A DNA stretch of 64,000 nucleotides from Azoarcus_F sp036734105 (GTDB lineage Bacteria > Pseudomonadota > Gammaproteobacteria > Burkholderiales > Rhodocyclaceae), in NCBI GenBank assembly GCA_036734105.1, contig DAIMZH010000011.1, forward strand, positions 1-64,000, written 5' to 3'. The position numbers and the translations under genes are program-made. Under the pieces are notes generated by a model. It saw nothing but the letters and a program-made list of their open reading frames with translations, searched no databases and had not been told where the DNA came from. Of the stretch, positions 17,769 to 27,183 are shown in pieces (the stretch's first letter is position 1; every line of letters starts with the position of its first letter).

Positions 17769-18857
17769 ATGCCACTCTCCCGATTCGACCCCGCCACCTA
17801 TGCCGTCCAACTCGACGACAAGGTGGCACGCTTCAAGCGCAACTTTGCCGCATTCGACCTGCCCGAACCCACCGTCTTCCATTCGGCACCAACGCACTAC
17901 CGGCTGCGGGCCGAGTTCAGGCTATGGCACCAGGACGACTCGGTTCATTACGCCATGTTCAACCGTGCCGACCCGAAAACGCCGGTGCTGCTGGACGACT
18001 TTCCGGTAGCGTCCAAGCGGATTGTTGATGCCATGCCGCAACTGCGCGCCGCCCTCAACGCCAGCAAGGCACTCAGCCGCAAGGTCTTCCAGGTTGATTT
18101 TCTCTCCACCTTGAGTGGCGAATTGATGGTCACGCTGATCTATCACCGACCACTCGACGACGAATGGGAGGGCGCCGCGCGCCAACTGGCCAGCACGCTC
18201 GACGCCCAACTGATAGGCCGCAGCCGCAAGCAGCATGTGGTGCTCGACCGGAACTGGGTAATTGAGTCATTTGAGCTTGACGGGCGGCACTTGGTGTTCC
18301 AGCAGGTAGAAGGCAGTTTCACGCAGCCCAACGGCGGCATGAACCGTCACATGCTCAACTGGGCACGCACGCAGGCACGCCAGATCGGCGGTGATCTGCT
18401 GGAGTTGTACTGCGGCAACGGCAATTTCACCATCGCGCTGGCGCCACTTTTTGGCAAGGTGCTCGCCACCGAGATGAGCAAACCGTCTGTGCGCGCCGCC
18501 GAATACAACCTCGAAGCCAACCAGGTCAACAACGTGACCATGGTACGCATGTCCAGCCAGGAGATCAGCGATGCGCTGGCGGGTGGTCGCCGCTATCGTC
18601 GCCTGACTGACATAGACCTGGGCAGCTACCAGTTTTCGACGCTTTTCGTTGACCCGCCACGTGCCGGGCTGGATGAGGGCACGCTGGCGCTGGCGCGCAG
18701 TTTCGAGCACATCCTCTACGTTTCATGCAACCCCAACACGCTGCATGACAACGTCGCCGCACTGCACCATACGCATCGCATCGTCGCCTCGGCGGCCTTC
18801 GACCAGTTCCCCTACACCGATCATCTCGAATGCGGGCTGCTACTGGCAAGGCGGTAG
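17769..18857 (+). CDS. trmA: tRNA (uracil-5-)-methyltransferase
   Basis: 362 residues, SAM-dependent, makes m5U54 in the T loop of tRNA. Motifs: YCGNGNFTIAL (SAM loop), FVDPPRAGLDEGT and the catalytic-Cys motif VSCNPNTLHDN. No TRAM domain and no N-terminal Fe-S cysteines, which separates it from RlmD/RumA. The ATG chosen (MPLSRFDPATY) is 66 codons inside a longer open frame whose upstream part is not TrmA-like. Confidence 0.92.
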   Translation: MPLSRFDPATYAVQLDDKVARFKRNFAAFDLPEPTVFHSAPTHYRLRAEFRLWHQDDSVHYAMFNRADPKTPVLLDDFPVASKRIVDAMPQLRAALNASKALSRKVFQVDFLSTLSGELMVTLIYHRPLDDEWEGAARQLASTLDAQLIGRSRKQHVVLDRNWVIESFELDGRHLVFQQVEGSFTQPNGGMNRHMLNWARTQARQIGGDLLELYCGNGNFTIALAPLFGKVLATEMSKPSVRAAEYNLEANQVNNVTMVRMSSQEISDALAGGRRYRRLTDIDLGSYQFSTLFVDPPRAGLDEGTLALARSFEHILYVSCNPNTLHDNVAALHHTHRIVASAAFDQFPYTDHLECGLLLARR

Positions 18858-18980
18858 CGACACAACCCTACCTCCATCAGGCTACTCCGTGCTGCCAAAA
18901 GCAGCACCAAAAATTGACGCGAACAACTGGGTCTCGCTATCACCACAACACCAGAAGGGAACAGCAGAACACGGACGAAG

Positions 18981-19919
18981 TCAGGCTGGAGGCAACACCG
19001 CCCCCTTGCGTTCAACAATGAGCCCATAGGCATGCGGCTCACGGTGCTTGCTGAAGTTGAACACGGTACTCTTGTATGACACAGTGAGATCCAGATCGCA
19101 GCGGGCGATCGCCAGTTCATCACCCAGAGTCGAGCACGCACCGACGATCTCGCCCGATGGAGCGACGATCACCGAATTGCCGATCTGCATGACACCCTCC
19201 TCTTCGCCAGCCTTGCCGACCCCAACAACCCAGGCACCATTCTGGTAGGCGCCGGCCTGCATGACCAGTTCGTTGTGAAAGTGTGACAGCGCGTCGTGTT
19301 CTGGCGCTGGCGGGTTGTGCACCGGCGTGTTGTAGCCGATAAGCACCATCTCAACCCCCTGCAACCCCATTACACGATAGGTCTCCGGCCAACGACGGTC
19401 ATTGCAGATCGCCATGCCAAGAATGCCACCAAACGCCCTGAACACCGGAAAACCAAGATTACCGGTCTCGAAATAGCGTTTCTCGAGATGCTGAAAGCGA
19501 CGCCACGGTTCGTGCTCGGCGTGACCCGGCAAATGGATCTTGCGGTACTTGCCGACGATGGCGCCGGACTTGTCCACCAGAATCGATGTGTTGAAACGAC
19601 GAGTTTGGCCCTGCTCCTCGGCAAGCTCGGCGTAGCCCAGGTAGAAACCGACACCCAGGCGGCGCGCCGCATCAAACAATGGCGCAGTTTCCGGTCCGGG
19701 CATCTTGCGCTCAAAGAAAGCGTCGACATCAGCCTGGTCCTGGAAGTACCAGCGCGGAAAGAAGGTCGTCAATGCCAGTTCGGGAAAGACCACCAGGTCG
19801 CAACCATGTCGACTAGCCTCTTCGAGCAGTGTAACAAGGCGTTCGACCACCTGGCTGCGGGTTTCAGCGAGGGCGATCGGACCGAGTTGAGCCGCACCGA
19901 CGGTGACAATACGGGACAT
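18981..19919 (-). CDS. N-carbamoyl-D-amino-acid hydrolase (nitrilase superfamily)
   Basis: 312 residues. The Glu-Lys-Cys triad falls at E47 (FPELAL), K127 (KYRKIHLPG) and C172 (MAICNDRRWPE), the numbering of the characterised Agrobacterium D-carbamoylase, and the GHAEHEPWRRFQHLEKRYFE segment is also typical. It would split N-carbamoyl-D-amino acids into the free D-amino acid, CO2 and ammonia. Last gene of the minus-strand cluster: 2 nt separate it from the upstream M20 hydrolase gene. The natural substrate is inferred from neighbours only. Confidence 0.85.
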   Translation of the reverse strand: MSRIVTVGAAQLGPIALAETRSQVVERLVTLLEEASRHGCDLVVFPELALTTFFPRWYFQDQADVDAFFERKMPGPETAPLFDAARRLGVGFYLGYAELAEEQGQTRRFNTSILVDKSGAIVGKYRKIHLPGHAEHEPWRRFQHLEKRYFETGNLGFPVFRAFGGILGMAICNDRRWPETYRVMGLQGVEMVLIGYNTPVHNPPAPEHDALSHFHNELVMQAGAYQNGAWVVGVGKAGEEEGVMQIGNSVIVAPSGEIVGACSTLGDELAIARCDLDLTVSYKSTVFNFSKHREPHAYGLIVERKGAVLPPA

Positions 19920-19921
19920 GA

Positions 19922-21163
19922 TCAGGCTTCCTTATTGGCGAGTTCTAGCAATGTGGCGAGCAATACCTGCGCACCCGCGAGCAGATCGGCAGCTTCGGTA
20001 TGCTCGGCCGGGTTGTGGCTGATGCCGCCGACACTTGGGACGAAAATCATCGCGGCAGGGCAAACGCGTGCCAGCATCTGGGCATCGTGACCGGCTCCCG
20101 AGGTCATCCGGCGGTGGCTGTATCCCAGCCTCGCAGCATGCGCCTCGATAAGCGCGGCGATGCCCTGATCGAAGGCCACCGGCTCGAAGCGGGCAAGCCG
20201 ACGGCTTGAAATGGTGACGCCTTCGTCGGTCGCAAGCGTACTGAGATAAACCTCAAGCCGGTCTTCAGCTTGTCGCAACAAGTCCTCATTGGTATTGCGC
20301 AGATCGACAGTCAATGTAGCGCGTGCCGCGATTACGTTAATCAGGTTCGGCGTGAGATCAATCTTGCCAACGGTGCCAACCTGCTCACCGCCCATTTCGC
20401 GGGTGAGCTGGCGCACGAAATGAGCAACGCTGGCTGCTGCATAACCGGCATCATGGCGCATGCGCATCGGCGTGGTACCGGCGTGATTGGACTCGCCGAC
20501 TATGGTCAGTTGTTGCCAGGAGATGCCCTGCAGGCTCTCGACCACGCCAATGGTAACGCCCTCGATATCCAGCACCGGCCCCTGCTCGACGTGTAGCTCA
20601 ATGAATGCCGATGGCACGATCGCACCGAGCGGCGCGTTGCCCGCATAGCCTATGCGCCTCAGCTCATCACCTAGCAGAGCGCCATCTATCGCCGGTGTGG
20701 CAAGCGCTTCAGCCAGAGCAAGTCCCCCGACATGAACCAGCGAGCCAAGCATGTCAGGGGCGAAGCGCGCGCCCTCCTCATTGGTGAAAAAAGCCACCAC
20801 CAACGCGCGCTCGGTCACTATCCCCGCGTCGTTCAACGCGTCGACCACCTCCAGTCCGGCAAGTACGCCCAGATTGCCATCGTAAGCACCGCCAGTGCGC
20901 ACAGTGTCGATATGTGAGCCGGTCATCACCGGCGCAAGCTCATCGCGGCGTCCAGCCCGCGTGCCAAACACATTGCCGACCGGGTCCACCGAGACGGTCA
21001 GGCCTGACGCCCGCATCCAGCCGACCACCAAGTCCCGCCCCTGCTTGTCTGCATCAGTCAACGCAAGTCGGCAGCACGCCCCGGATTCGGTAAGACCGAT
21101 CCTGGCCAGTTCAGCCAGCCGGGTGCGCAGACGTTCTTCGTCTATCGTTGGCAGAATGCTCAT
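19922..21163 (-). CDS. M20-family N-carbamoyl-L-amino-acid hydrolase / amidase
   Basis: 413 residues, Zn-dependent hydantoinase/carbamoylase family. Metal-ligand motifs are visible: GSHIDTVRTGGAYDGNLGVLAGLE, FTNEEGARFAPDMLGS, LHVEQGPVLD and the C-terminal SGAGHDAQ. The lid domain has the NHAGTTPM motif. It would hydrolyse N-carbamoyl-L-amino acids or related amides. The start ATG overlaps the stop of the diaminopropionate ammonia-lyase gene by 4 nt, so the two are coupled. Confidence 0.85.
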   Translation of the reverse strand: MSILPTIDEERLRTRLAELARIGLTESGACCRLALTDADKQGRDLVVGWMRASGLTVSVDPVGNVFGTRAGRRDELAPVMTGSHIDTVRTGGAYDGNLGVLAGLEVVDALNDAGIVTERALVVAFFTNEEGARFAPDMLGSLVHVGGLALAEALATPAIDGALLGDELRRIGYAGNAPLGAIVPSAFIELHVEQGPVLDIEGVTIGVVESLQGISWQQLTIVGESNHAGTTPMRMRHDAGYAAASVAHFVRQLTREMGGEQVGTVGKIDLTPNLINVIAARATLTVDLRNTNEDLLRQAEDRLEVYLSTLATDEGVTISSRRLARFEPVAFDQGIAALIEAHAARLGYSHRRMTSGAGHDAQMLARVCPAAMIFVPSVGGISHNPAEHTEAADLLAGAQVLLATLLELANKEA

Positions 21164-22392
21164 GCCGCCACCTCCTCGGCATTGCGGCCGACGACGTCGC
21201 GGTAAATTGTCGGGTCGGTGTCGCCTTCGCTGCCAATCAGCAGCACTCGGGCATCCGGCCCAAGGCCAAGACTGCTTCGCAGGGTTTCGTTGGAGTGGAC
21301 GGCAAGCAATAATCCAAGGCCGGTCGCACCCGTCTCACCCGACACGATCGCCGGATCGTCCGACAACGGGTTGGCGAAAACACGCATCGCTTCGAGCGCA
21401 AACGCATCGCCAACGGTTGCAAAATGATCTGCACCTTCAGACAAAACCTCCCAAGCCACTGGTGACACCTCACCGCAGGCCAGCCCTGCCATTACGGTTT
21501 CAAGGTCGCCGTGTACCGCCACCGGATGTCCCACCTGCCCACTCTGAAAGAAACAGTCGGCCGCCTCGGGCTCGACGATGATGAATACCGGACGACGCTC
21601 GCCCCAGCCCAGCCAGAAGCAGGCGCACACGGAAGCCGCCAAAGCACCGACACCGGCTTGCACGATAACGTGTGTCGGCACTTCACCACCAAGCTGGTTG
21701 ATGATCTCACGCGACATCACGCCATAGCCGTGCATGACGTCAATTGGAATTTCCCGATAACCCTCGTAGGTCGTATCGGACACCACGACCCAGCCGTTTC
21801 GCTCGGCCTCGACCGCAGCATGACGCACCGAGTCATCATAGTTGCCGGGCACCCGAATCACCTCCGCTCCATAGCGGGCAATTGCCTCACGTCGGCCGTC
21901 GCTGACCGTCGCGTGTATGTAGATCACGCAACGGCAACCAAACAGTTGCGCGCCCCAGGCCACCGAGCGGCCATGGTTACCATCAGTCGCGCAGGTCACG
22001 GTGAGCGCCGCGACGATATCCCGGAACTCACCCGAAAGTATCTCTTCCGGGCTTGCAAGGTGTCCGTCATGCTGGCCAGCGATCGCCTTCTGGATGAGCC
22101 GGAACACCGCATAGGCACCACCAAGCGCCTTGAAACTCTTGAGCCCGAAGCGGGTGCTCTCGTCCTTGTACCAGAGCCCTGCCAGCCCCAGCGCCTTTGC
22201 CTGCGCAGGCAAGGCATGCAGTGTGGTCACGGCATAACCTGGCCATGCAGCGATTTCACGCTCGGCGGCTTCAAAGCCAGGCCTGTTGAGCACCTCCGAA
22301 CGGACGACGCCATACGCCTCGTTGCGCGCGGCGACGAGCGGGTTTGGGTAAGTCGCCGCACCTCTGGCTCGTTGAATAGGGATGATTGCCAT
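21160..22392 (-). CDS. dpaL: Diaminopropionate ammonia-lyase
   Basis: 410 residues, PLP fold type II. The PLP lysine is in RFGLKSFKALGGAYAVF, and the glycine loop in CATDGNHGRSVAWGAQ. DpaL of enterobacteria converts both D- and L-2,3-diaminopropionate to pyruvate and two ammonia. Start: the ATG after GGAGGAAGC, 7 codons inside the longest frame. The neighbours (D- and L-type carbamoylases) resemble the ygeX-ygeY-hyuA logic of E. coli. Confidence 0.9.
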   Translation of the reverse strand: MAIIPIQRARGAATYPNPLVAARNEAYGVVRSEVLNRPGFEAAEREIAAWPGYAVTTLHALPAQAKALGLAGLWYKDESTRFGLKSFKALGGAYAVFRLIQKAIAGQHDGHLASPEEILSGEFRDIVAALTVTCATDGNHGRSVAWGAQLFGCRCVIYIHATVSDGRREAIARYGAEVIRVPGNYDDSVRHAAVEAERNGWVVVSDTTYEGYREIPIDVMHGYGVMSREIINQLGGEVPTHVIVQAGVGALAASVCACFWLGWGERRPVFIIVEPEAADCFFQSGQVGHPVAVHGDLETVMAGLACGEVSPVAWEVLSEGADHFATVGDAFALEAMRVFANPLSDDPAIVSGETGATGLGLLLAVHSNETLRSSLGLGPDARVLLIGSEGDTDPTIYRDVVGRNAEEVAA

Positions 22393-22445
22393 GCTTCCTC
22401 CGGTGCAGGCCACTACGGCGTGGCCTGCAGACCTTGTTTTGCTGA

Positions 22446-23480
22446 TTACTTGACAGCCTCGATGTTGGCCAGCATGGCGTCAAGCATTGCCACGCCCTCG
22501 GCACCAAGCTGCTGCTCGATGACGCTACGTACTGCAGGCTGTGCAAGCTCGGCAAACTTGGCCAGTTCGGCCGGCGGAATCGCGTTTATCTCCATGCGCT
22601 CACCAAGCTTGGGCAGACCCTTGTCAGTTGAGGCCTCGATGATGCGTGAAATGCCGCGTCCGGCCTCGACCGCCACCTGCGCGGCGGTGTCGATAACCCG
22701 CTGCTCATCCGCCGTCAGGCTGTCATAGAAAGCCTGGTTCATGGTCCACACATAGGGCGTGATGACATGATTGGTAATCGACAGGTACTTCTGGACTTCG
22801 TCGAACTTGGCGAAGGCGATGATCGGGATCGGGTTCATCTGACCGTCAGCCACACCGGTCTGGAGTGCAGTGTAAACTTCAGCCCACGGCAGCGGGGTCG
22901 GCTGACCGCCAAGCGACTTGATAGTCGCCTCGTGTGTCGGCAAGGTCATGGTGCGGACGCGCATGCCGGAGAGGTCTTCGGCGGTCTTGATCGGACGACG
23001 CGAGTTGCTGATGGCGAAGAAGCCGCCGGAGTCCAGCAACCCAAGCACCTTCAGGCCAGTCTGGGCTGACAGGTCGGCGCTGAATTTCTGGCCGAATTCG
23101 CTGTTCATGTCGATGACCTTATGCGCCACTCCGATGTCCGGGAAAGCAAAAGGCATGTCGAACACGCCGACCATCTTGTAATGCGCGGCGATGCCCCCCG
23201 AAGACGAGATGACGGACTGTACCAGACCATCACGAACCTGCTGGATCACCTCATCATCCTTGCCAAGCTGACCATTGGGGAAGAGCTGCACCTTGATGCT
23301 ACCATTGGTACCGGTCTCCACCAGGCTCTTGAATACCGCCGACATGGCACCCGAGTGACTGTCGAACGGACTTTCGGGGTTGAGGTGGGCCAATCGCAAG
23401 GTCTTCTGGGCGAACACCGGTGAGGCAAGCAGCGCGGTGGCGGTAACAGCAGCGACGGCTAGTAGCTTGAAGCGTTTCAT
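22446..23480 (-). CDS. TRAP transporter substrate-binding protein (DctP family)
   Basis: 344 residues. Signal peptide (MKRFKLLAVAAVTATALLASPVFA), then a DctP fold: LRLAHLNPESPFDSHSGAM, KVQLFPNGQLGKDDEVIQQV, GMRVRTM and GVADGQMNPIPII. Periplasmic receptor of the tripartite transporter. 99 nt separate it from the large permease upstream. Substrate is probably an N-carbamoyl or ureido amino acid, inferred from the enzymes downstream. Confidence 0.9.
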   Translation of the reverse strand: MKRFKLLAVAAVTATALLASPVFAQKTLRLAHLNPESPFDSHSGAMSAVFKSLVETGTNGSIKVQLFPNGQLGKDDEVIQQVRDGLVQSVISSSGGIAAHYKMVGVFDMPFAFPDIGVAHKVIDMNSEFGQKFSADLSAQTGLKVLGLLDSGGFFAISNSRRPIKTAEDLSGMRVRTMTLPTHEATIKSLGGQPTPLPWAEVYTALQTGVADGQMNPIPIIAFAKFDEVQKYLSITNHVITPYVWTMNQAFYDSLTADEQRVIDTAAQVAVEAGRGISRIIEASTDKGLPKLGERMEINAIPPAELAKFAELAQPAVRSVIEQQLGAEGVAMLDAMLANIEAVK

Positions 23481-23579
23481 GATGATTACTCCTGGTCTGC
23501 GTGGGTGGGGTAGAAGATGCGGCGGCCGGAAAGGCGCGAACACCGCGGGCGTGAAAACATGGGAGTCATTACCAAGGTC

Positions 23580-24872
23580 TCAGTTGGTGGTCAGACCAAG
23601 CATGCGCGGCACCGCCAGCGTCAGGCTCGGCCAGTAGGCCACGAGGAACAAGACCGCCAGTTCGGCGAGCAGGAAAGGCCACAGCGAGCGCGCGATGCGC
23701 TCTATCTTCTCGCCGGTGACCGACGCGAGCACGAACAGGCAAGCACCTACCGGCGGGGTCATCAGCGAGATGTTGAGCGCGAGCACGATCATGATCCCGG
23801 CGTGGATCGGGTCCATACCGATGGTCACGGTCAGCGGCGCAAGCACCGGCGCCAGGATGATGAGCAGCGCGTTGATGTCCATGAACATGCCGATCACCAG
23901 CAACAGCGTGAGGATCAGCGCGATGATCACCGCCGGGTTGTCGGACACCGCGAGAAAGGCGGCGGCGATCATCTGCGGGATCTGGTTGAAGGTCATCCAC
24001 CAGCCCACGATCGACGCCGAGGCGATGATCAGGAACACGATGCCGGTGATGCGCGCGGTGCGGATCAGCATCTCGACGAGATCCTTCCAGCCAACCGAGC
24101 GATACACCACCATGCCCATCACCAGCGCATAGAACACCGCAATCGAGGCGGCCTCGGTCGGTGTCGTGATGCCGCCAAGAATGGCGCCTAGAATCATCAC
24201 AGGCATCAACAGCGCAGCCAGACCGTCCTTGAAAGCCAGCAGAATGCGACGCAGACTGGGTCGATGTTCGCTCTTCGGGAGGTTCAGGCGTCGCCCAAGC
24301 CCAGCGATCACCGCCATGCACACCAGACAGATGAGCAGGCCAGGCAAAATGCCGGCAGCGAACAGCCCAGCCACTGAAACCCCCATCAGCGAACCATAGA
24401 TCACCATAAGGTTCGATGGAGGAATGGTCGGTCCGATGATCGAGCCGGCAGCAGTCACCGCGCAGGCGAAGGGACGGGTATAACCCTTCTTGACCATGGC
24501 TGGCACCAGGGTGTTGCCGAATGCGGCGGCATCGGCCGTGGCCGCGCCGGACAGCCCGGAGAACATCACCGAGGCCACCATGTTGGAGTGCGCCATGCCA
24601 CCGCGCAGATAGCCCACCAGCGCATCGGCCAGCCCGATCAGGCGATCTGTGATGCCGGAGCGGTTCATGATCTCGCCAGCAAGTATGAAGAACGGCATCG
24701 CAAGAAAGGTGAACAGGTCAAGCCCGGCGAAGAAGCGGTCCGGCGCCATCATCAGGAAGCGACCGCTGGTGTCGATGGTGAACATGCCGACCATGCCGGC
24801 GATGCCGAGCACGTAGCCGATTGGCATGCCGAGCACCATCAGGATGACGAAGGTCAGGGCGACATATATCAT
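23580..24872 (-). CDS. TRAP transporter large permease (DctM family)
   Basis: About 430 residues, 11-12 hydrophobic helices. Family signatures: AMPFFILAGEIMNRSGIT, GGMAHSNMVASVMFSGLSGAATADAAAFG and TPPVGACLF. The ATG at 24872 overlaps the small-permease stop (ATGA); a GTG two codons upstream is possible. Inner membrane. Confidence 0.92.
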   Translation of the reverse strand: MIYVALTFVILMVLGMPIGYVLGIAGMVGMFTIDTSGRFLMMAPDRFFAGLDLFTFLAMPFFILAGEIMNRSGITDRLIGLADALVGYLRGGMAHSNMVASVMFSGLSGAATADAAAFGNTLVPAMVKKGYTRPFACAVTAAGSIIGPTIPPSNLMVIYGSLMGVSVAGLFAAGILPGLLICLVCMAVIAGLGRRLNLPKSEHRPSLRRILLAFKDGLAALLMPVMILGAILGGITTPTEAASIAVFYALVMGMVVYRSVGWKDLVEMLIRTARITGIVFLIIASASIVGWWMTFNQIPQMIAAAFLAVSDNPAVIIALILTLLLVIGMFMDINALLIILAPVLAPLTVTIGMDPIHAGIMIVLALNISLMTPPVGACLFVLASVTGEKIERIARSLWPFLLAELAVLFLVAYWPSLTLAVPRMLGLTTN

Positions 24873-25402
24873 GGGCACACCACCACATCGGGATTGCGGG
24901 CAAGACGGAGCTGATCGCGGATCGCAACCAGCGTGAGCTGTATCGCAGCAAGCGCTGCAGCGGTGGGCACTGCGGCAAACGGGATGGATTTCGACATGCC
25001 ATAAACCATGGTGGACACGCGGCCCCCTCTCTCAACCATCCCCAGGCCGTACCAGAACAGCGCCAGAAAAAAGGCGATGGCAAGCAGGTCCAGCAGCGCA
25101 AGAAGCATTCGCCGGAACAGCGATGGCAACTGCGCGAACAGCATCTGAACGCCGATATGCTCGCGCCGTGAGATGCCACTGGACACCGCCAGCAACGCCA
25201 CCCAGATCATCAGGTAGCGGGCAGCCTCTTCCATGAAGGTGAGCGGCAACGGCCACACATAGCGCACCATCACACCAAGCCAGACATCCAGCACCAGCAA
25301 GATGAGCAGGACAACACAGACATGGTCGATGAACTGTGCCAGCCTGCGGCTCATGCGATCGGCAACGCGAGCCATGCCTTCGAGTTCTGCACAGTCATGC
25401 AT
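24869..25402 (-). CDS. TRAP transporter small permease (DctQ family)
   Basis: 177 residues, four predicted membrane helices, with RREHIGVQMLF and FMEEAARYLMIWVALLAVSSGIS typical of DctQ. An AAGGGGA ribosome site precedes the ATG. First gene of the catabolic operon, facing the RpiR regulator across 235 nt. Confidence 0.88.
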   Translation of the reverse strand: MHDCAELEGMARVADRMSRRLAQFIDHVCVVLLILLVLDVWLGVMVRYVWPLPLTFMEEAARYLMIWVALLAVSSGISRREHIGVQMLFAQLPSLFRRMLLALLDLLAIAFFLALFWYGLGMVERGGRVSTMVYGMSKSIPFAAVPTAAALAAIQLTLVAIRDQLRLARNPDVVVCP

Positions 25403-25534
25403 CAGTCTTCCCCTTGTGACTGCTGTTGCGGCACGAGACTCCAGATGCTCCGGAGCACGCCTGCGAAATCAGGCTTGTCCCGCAAGTAGTGCGCGATTTG
25501 ATGCGTTTCAGGTTGGCATGCACCATTTCGGTTC

Positions 25535-25580
25535 CAATATTTTAAAAAAACTACTAGTAAAACGTTTTTTTCAGATATTG
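25535..25580. promoter_or_regulatory. Long inverted repeat, probable RpiR-family operator
   Basis: CAATAT-ttt-AAAAAAAC pairs with GTTTTTTT-cag-ATATTG; the arms are 17 bp with a 3-nt mismatch and a 12-nt spacer. It lies in the divergent intergenic region between the TRAP operon and the RpiR-type regulator, the expected place for the regulator's operator. It is strikingly AT-rich against its surroundings. Confidence 0.6.
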
Positions 25581-25637
25581 TTCTCTTTGCATGCAAGAGC
25601 TGTGCCAGCCTTCAAGATCGTCCTAACCTCACCACTC

Positions 25638-26510
25638 ATGCCAAAGACCCACAACAAAAGCCCTGAAGTCACCCTTGAAAAGCGGATACTTGCCCGCTTC
25701 GACGGTCTGCCCAACAGCGAACGCCAGATTGCCGAACTGTTGCTGAACTTTCCCTCGCACCTCACGACTCACTCGGCAACCGAGCTGGCATCACTTTCCG
25801 GCACATCCAAAGCAGCCGTAACGCGGCTCATCCAGAGGCTGGGCTACGCAAGCTTCGCCGAGGCGCGGGCGGAGGTCCGCAGCGCCCAGCAATGGGGCTC
25901 TCCTCTGTATCTGGACCACGAGCGTCAGGTCGATCACCTCACACACCAGCAACCGATCGACACCCATATCGCGGCTGACACTGAGATCCTGCGCAAAACA
26001 CTGGAGGGGCTGGAACCCAAGGCGCTGGACGAGATAGTCAATGCTCTGCACCAAGGCAGACGCATCGTGATCATCGGGCACCGCAATAGCGCCCTGCTTG
26101 CTGCCTATTGCCGTGCTCAGTTGGGTGTGTTGCGCGGCAATGTCGAGCTGGCACCCATGCAGGGCGAGACCCTGGCTGAAGGCCTGTATGGCCTGAGCGA
26201 TCAGGACGTACTGCTGGCAGTGGGGTTTCGCCGTCGCGTCCCCGCGTTCATCACAGCGCTGGAGATTGCCCGTCACGCCGGGGCGCGCATCGCGCTGCTC
26301 ACAGACCCGGGTGGAGCTGCGATATCAACCCAGGCTGACTGGACCATCATCTGCCATTGCCGCGGCGCATCGATATTCGACAGTTATGTCGCCGCAGTCA
26401 GCATCATCAACTTCATCGCAAACCGCTTGTTTGCTCGCAGCGGCGGTAATGCTCGCGAACGCTTGAGAGGGATAGAGTCGCTTCACGACTCGCTTGGCGA
26501 CCTGGTCTGA
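25638..26510 (+). CDS. RpiR/MurR-family transcriptional regulator
   Basis: 290 residues. N-terminal helix-turn-helix (about 12-85: ERQIAELLLNFPSHLTTHSATELASLSGTSKAAVTRLIQRLGYASFAEAR) and a C-terminal SIS phosphosugar-type sensor domain (about 125-265: RIVIIGHRNSALLAAYCRAQLG ... DVLLAVGFRRRVPAFITAL). Divergent from the TRAP/carbamoylase operon, which it probably controls. The frame is open far upstream, but the ATG at MPKTHNKSPEV fits the family. Confidence 0.88.
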   Translation: MPKTHNKSPEVTLEKRILARFDGLPNSERQIAELLLNFPSHLTTHSATELASLSGTSKAAVTRLIQRLGYASFAEARAEVRSAQQWGSPLYLDHERQVDHLTHQQPIDTHIAADTEILRKTLEGLEPKALDEIVNALHQGRRIVIIGHRNSALLAAYCRAQLGVLRGNVELAPMQGETLAEGLYGLSDQDVLLAVGFRRRVPAFITALEIARHAGARIALLTDPGGAAISTQADWTIICHCRGASIFDSYVAAVSIINFIANRLFARSGGNARERLRGIESLHDSLGDLV

Positions 26511-26561
26511 AACCAGACACTCGGGCTGCGCCTCTGGCAGATGGCGCCGGTGCGTTATACC

Positions 26562-26587
26562 CAGGCTGCCCCATGCAACTCAGCCTG
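26562..26587. terminator. Hairpin between convergent rpiR-type gene and bfd
   Basis: CAGGCTG / CAGCCTG arms with a 12-nt loop; an overlapping 13-bp palindrome ACTCAG-C-CTGAGT covers 26579-26591. No T-run. Possible weak bidirectional terminator. Confidence 0.35.
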
Positions 26588-26589
26588 AG

Positions 26590-26859
26590 TTAACGCAAAT
26601 CATCGCCGAACAACTCGTCGGCGTTACACATAGAAAAGCGACTCCGGCTGCAGCCTTCAGCGAAAAGGCCGACAGCTTCATTGTGCTCTGACGTCTGTGC
26701 AAGGGCGGCTGATAGGGATTGTCGGGCGCACTGTGCGCAGCGCCTGCATTCCGCGCCAACGCCCAGCGTCTGGCGCAGATCCCACAGGCACTTGGCCCCC
26801 AATTGCACCGCCTGTTCGATGTGGCGTTCGGTTACGGCGTTACATACGCAAACATACAT
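26590..26859 (-). CDS. bfd: Bacterioferritin-associated ferredoxin-like [2Fe-2S] protein
   Basis: 89 residues. BFD-like domain with four cysteines: CVC at the N-terminus (MYVCVCNAVTERHIEQAV) and CRRCAQC (CxxC pattern) near residue 37. Such proteins bind [2Fe-2S] and can mobilise iron from bacterioferritin. Last gene of the nifF operon, so probably an iron or redox helper for nitrogenase. The ATG at MYVCVC is preferred because AGGA is suitably spaced from it; an ATG three codons earlier is too close. Confidence 0.8.
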   Translation of the reverse strand: MYVCVCNAVTERHIEQAVQLGAKCLWDLRQTLGVGAECRRCAQCARQSLSAALAQTSEHNEAVGLFAEGCSRSRFSMCNADELFGDDLR

Positions 26860-26897
26860 GCTGATCATCCTGATTGACGATGGCCGAAGCCTCTGCG

Positions 26898-27146
26898 CTA
26901 AACGCCGACCCCGAACGTCTGTGTGACCTCGTCGGTAAAACACCCCACCGGCGGTCCCAGCGTCAGGTCGGCATCCTCAAAGCGAACCACCACTACTTCT
27001 ATCTCCGGATGGGTTTCGACATGCCCGGTTCTGACTATCACACCACGTGTGCCAGCATCGGCCAACAGCACACCTGGCGCGACATCCGGCAGACTGCCAT
27101 CGTTGTAAATCGCCTGGGCTGCATAGACTATCTGTCCTTGTTTCAT
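26898..27146 (-). CDS. Small NifZ-family protein
   Basis: 82 residues matching one NifZ domain: GQIVYAAQAIYNDGSLPD, then LLADAGTRGVIVRTGH and a VRFE strand. The full NifZ of this window is at 46726. NifZ helps mature the P-clusters of NifDK; the role of this short paralogue is not known to me. It lies between nifF and bfd on the same strand, with a GGGAG ribosome site. Confidence 0.7.
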   Translation of the reverse strand: MKQGQIVYAAQAIYNDGSLPDVAPGVLLADAGTRGVIVRTGHVETHPEIEVVVVRFEDADLTLGPPVGCFTDEVTQTFGVGV

Positions 27147-27183
27147 ACCACTCCCTGAAAACGATGGTGACGGAACATGTGCT

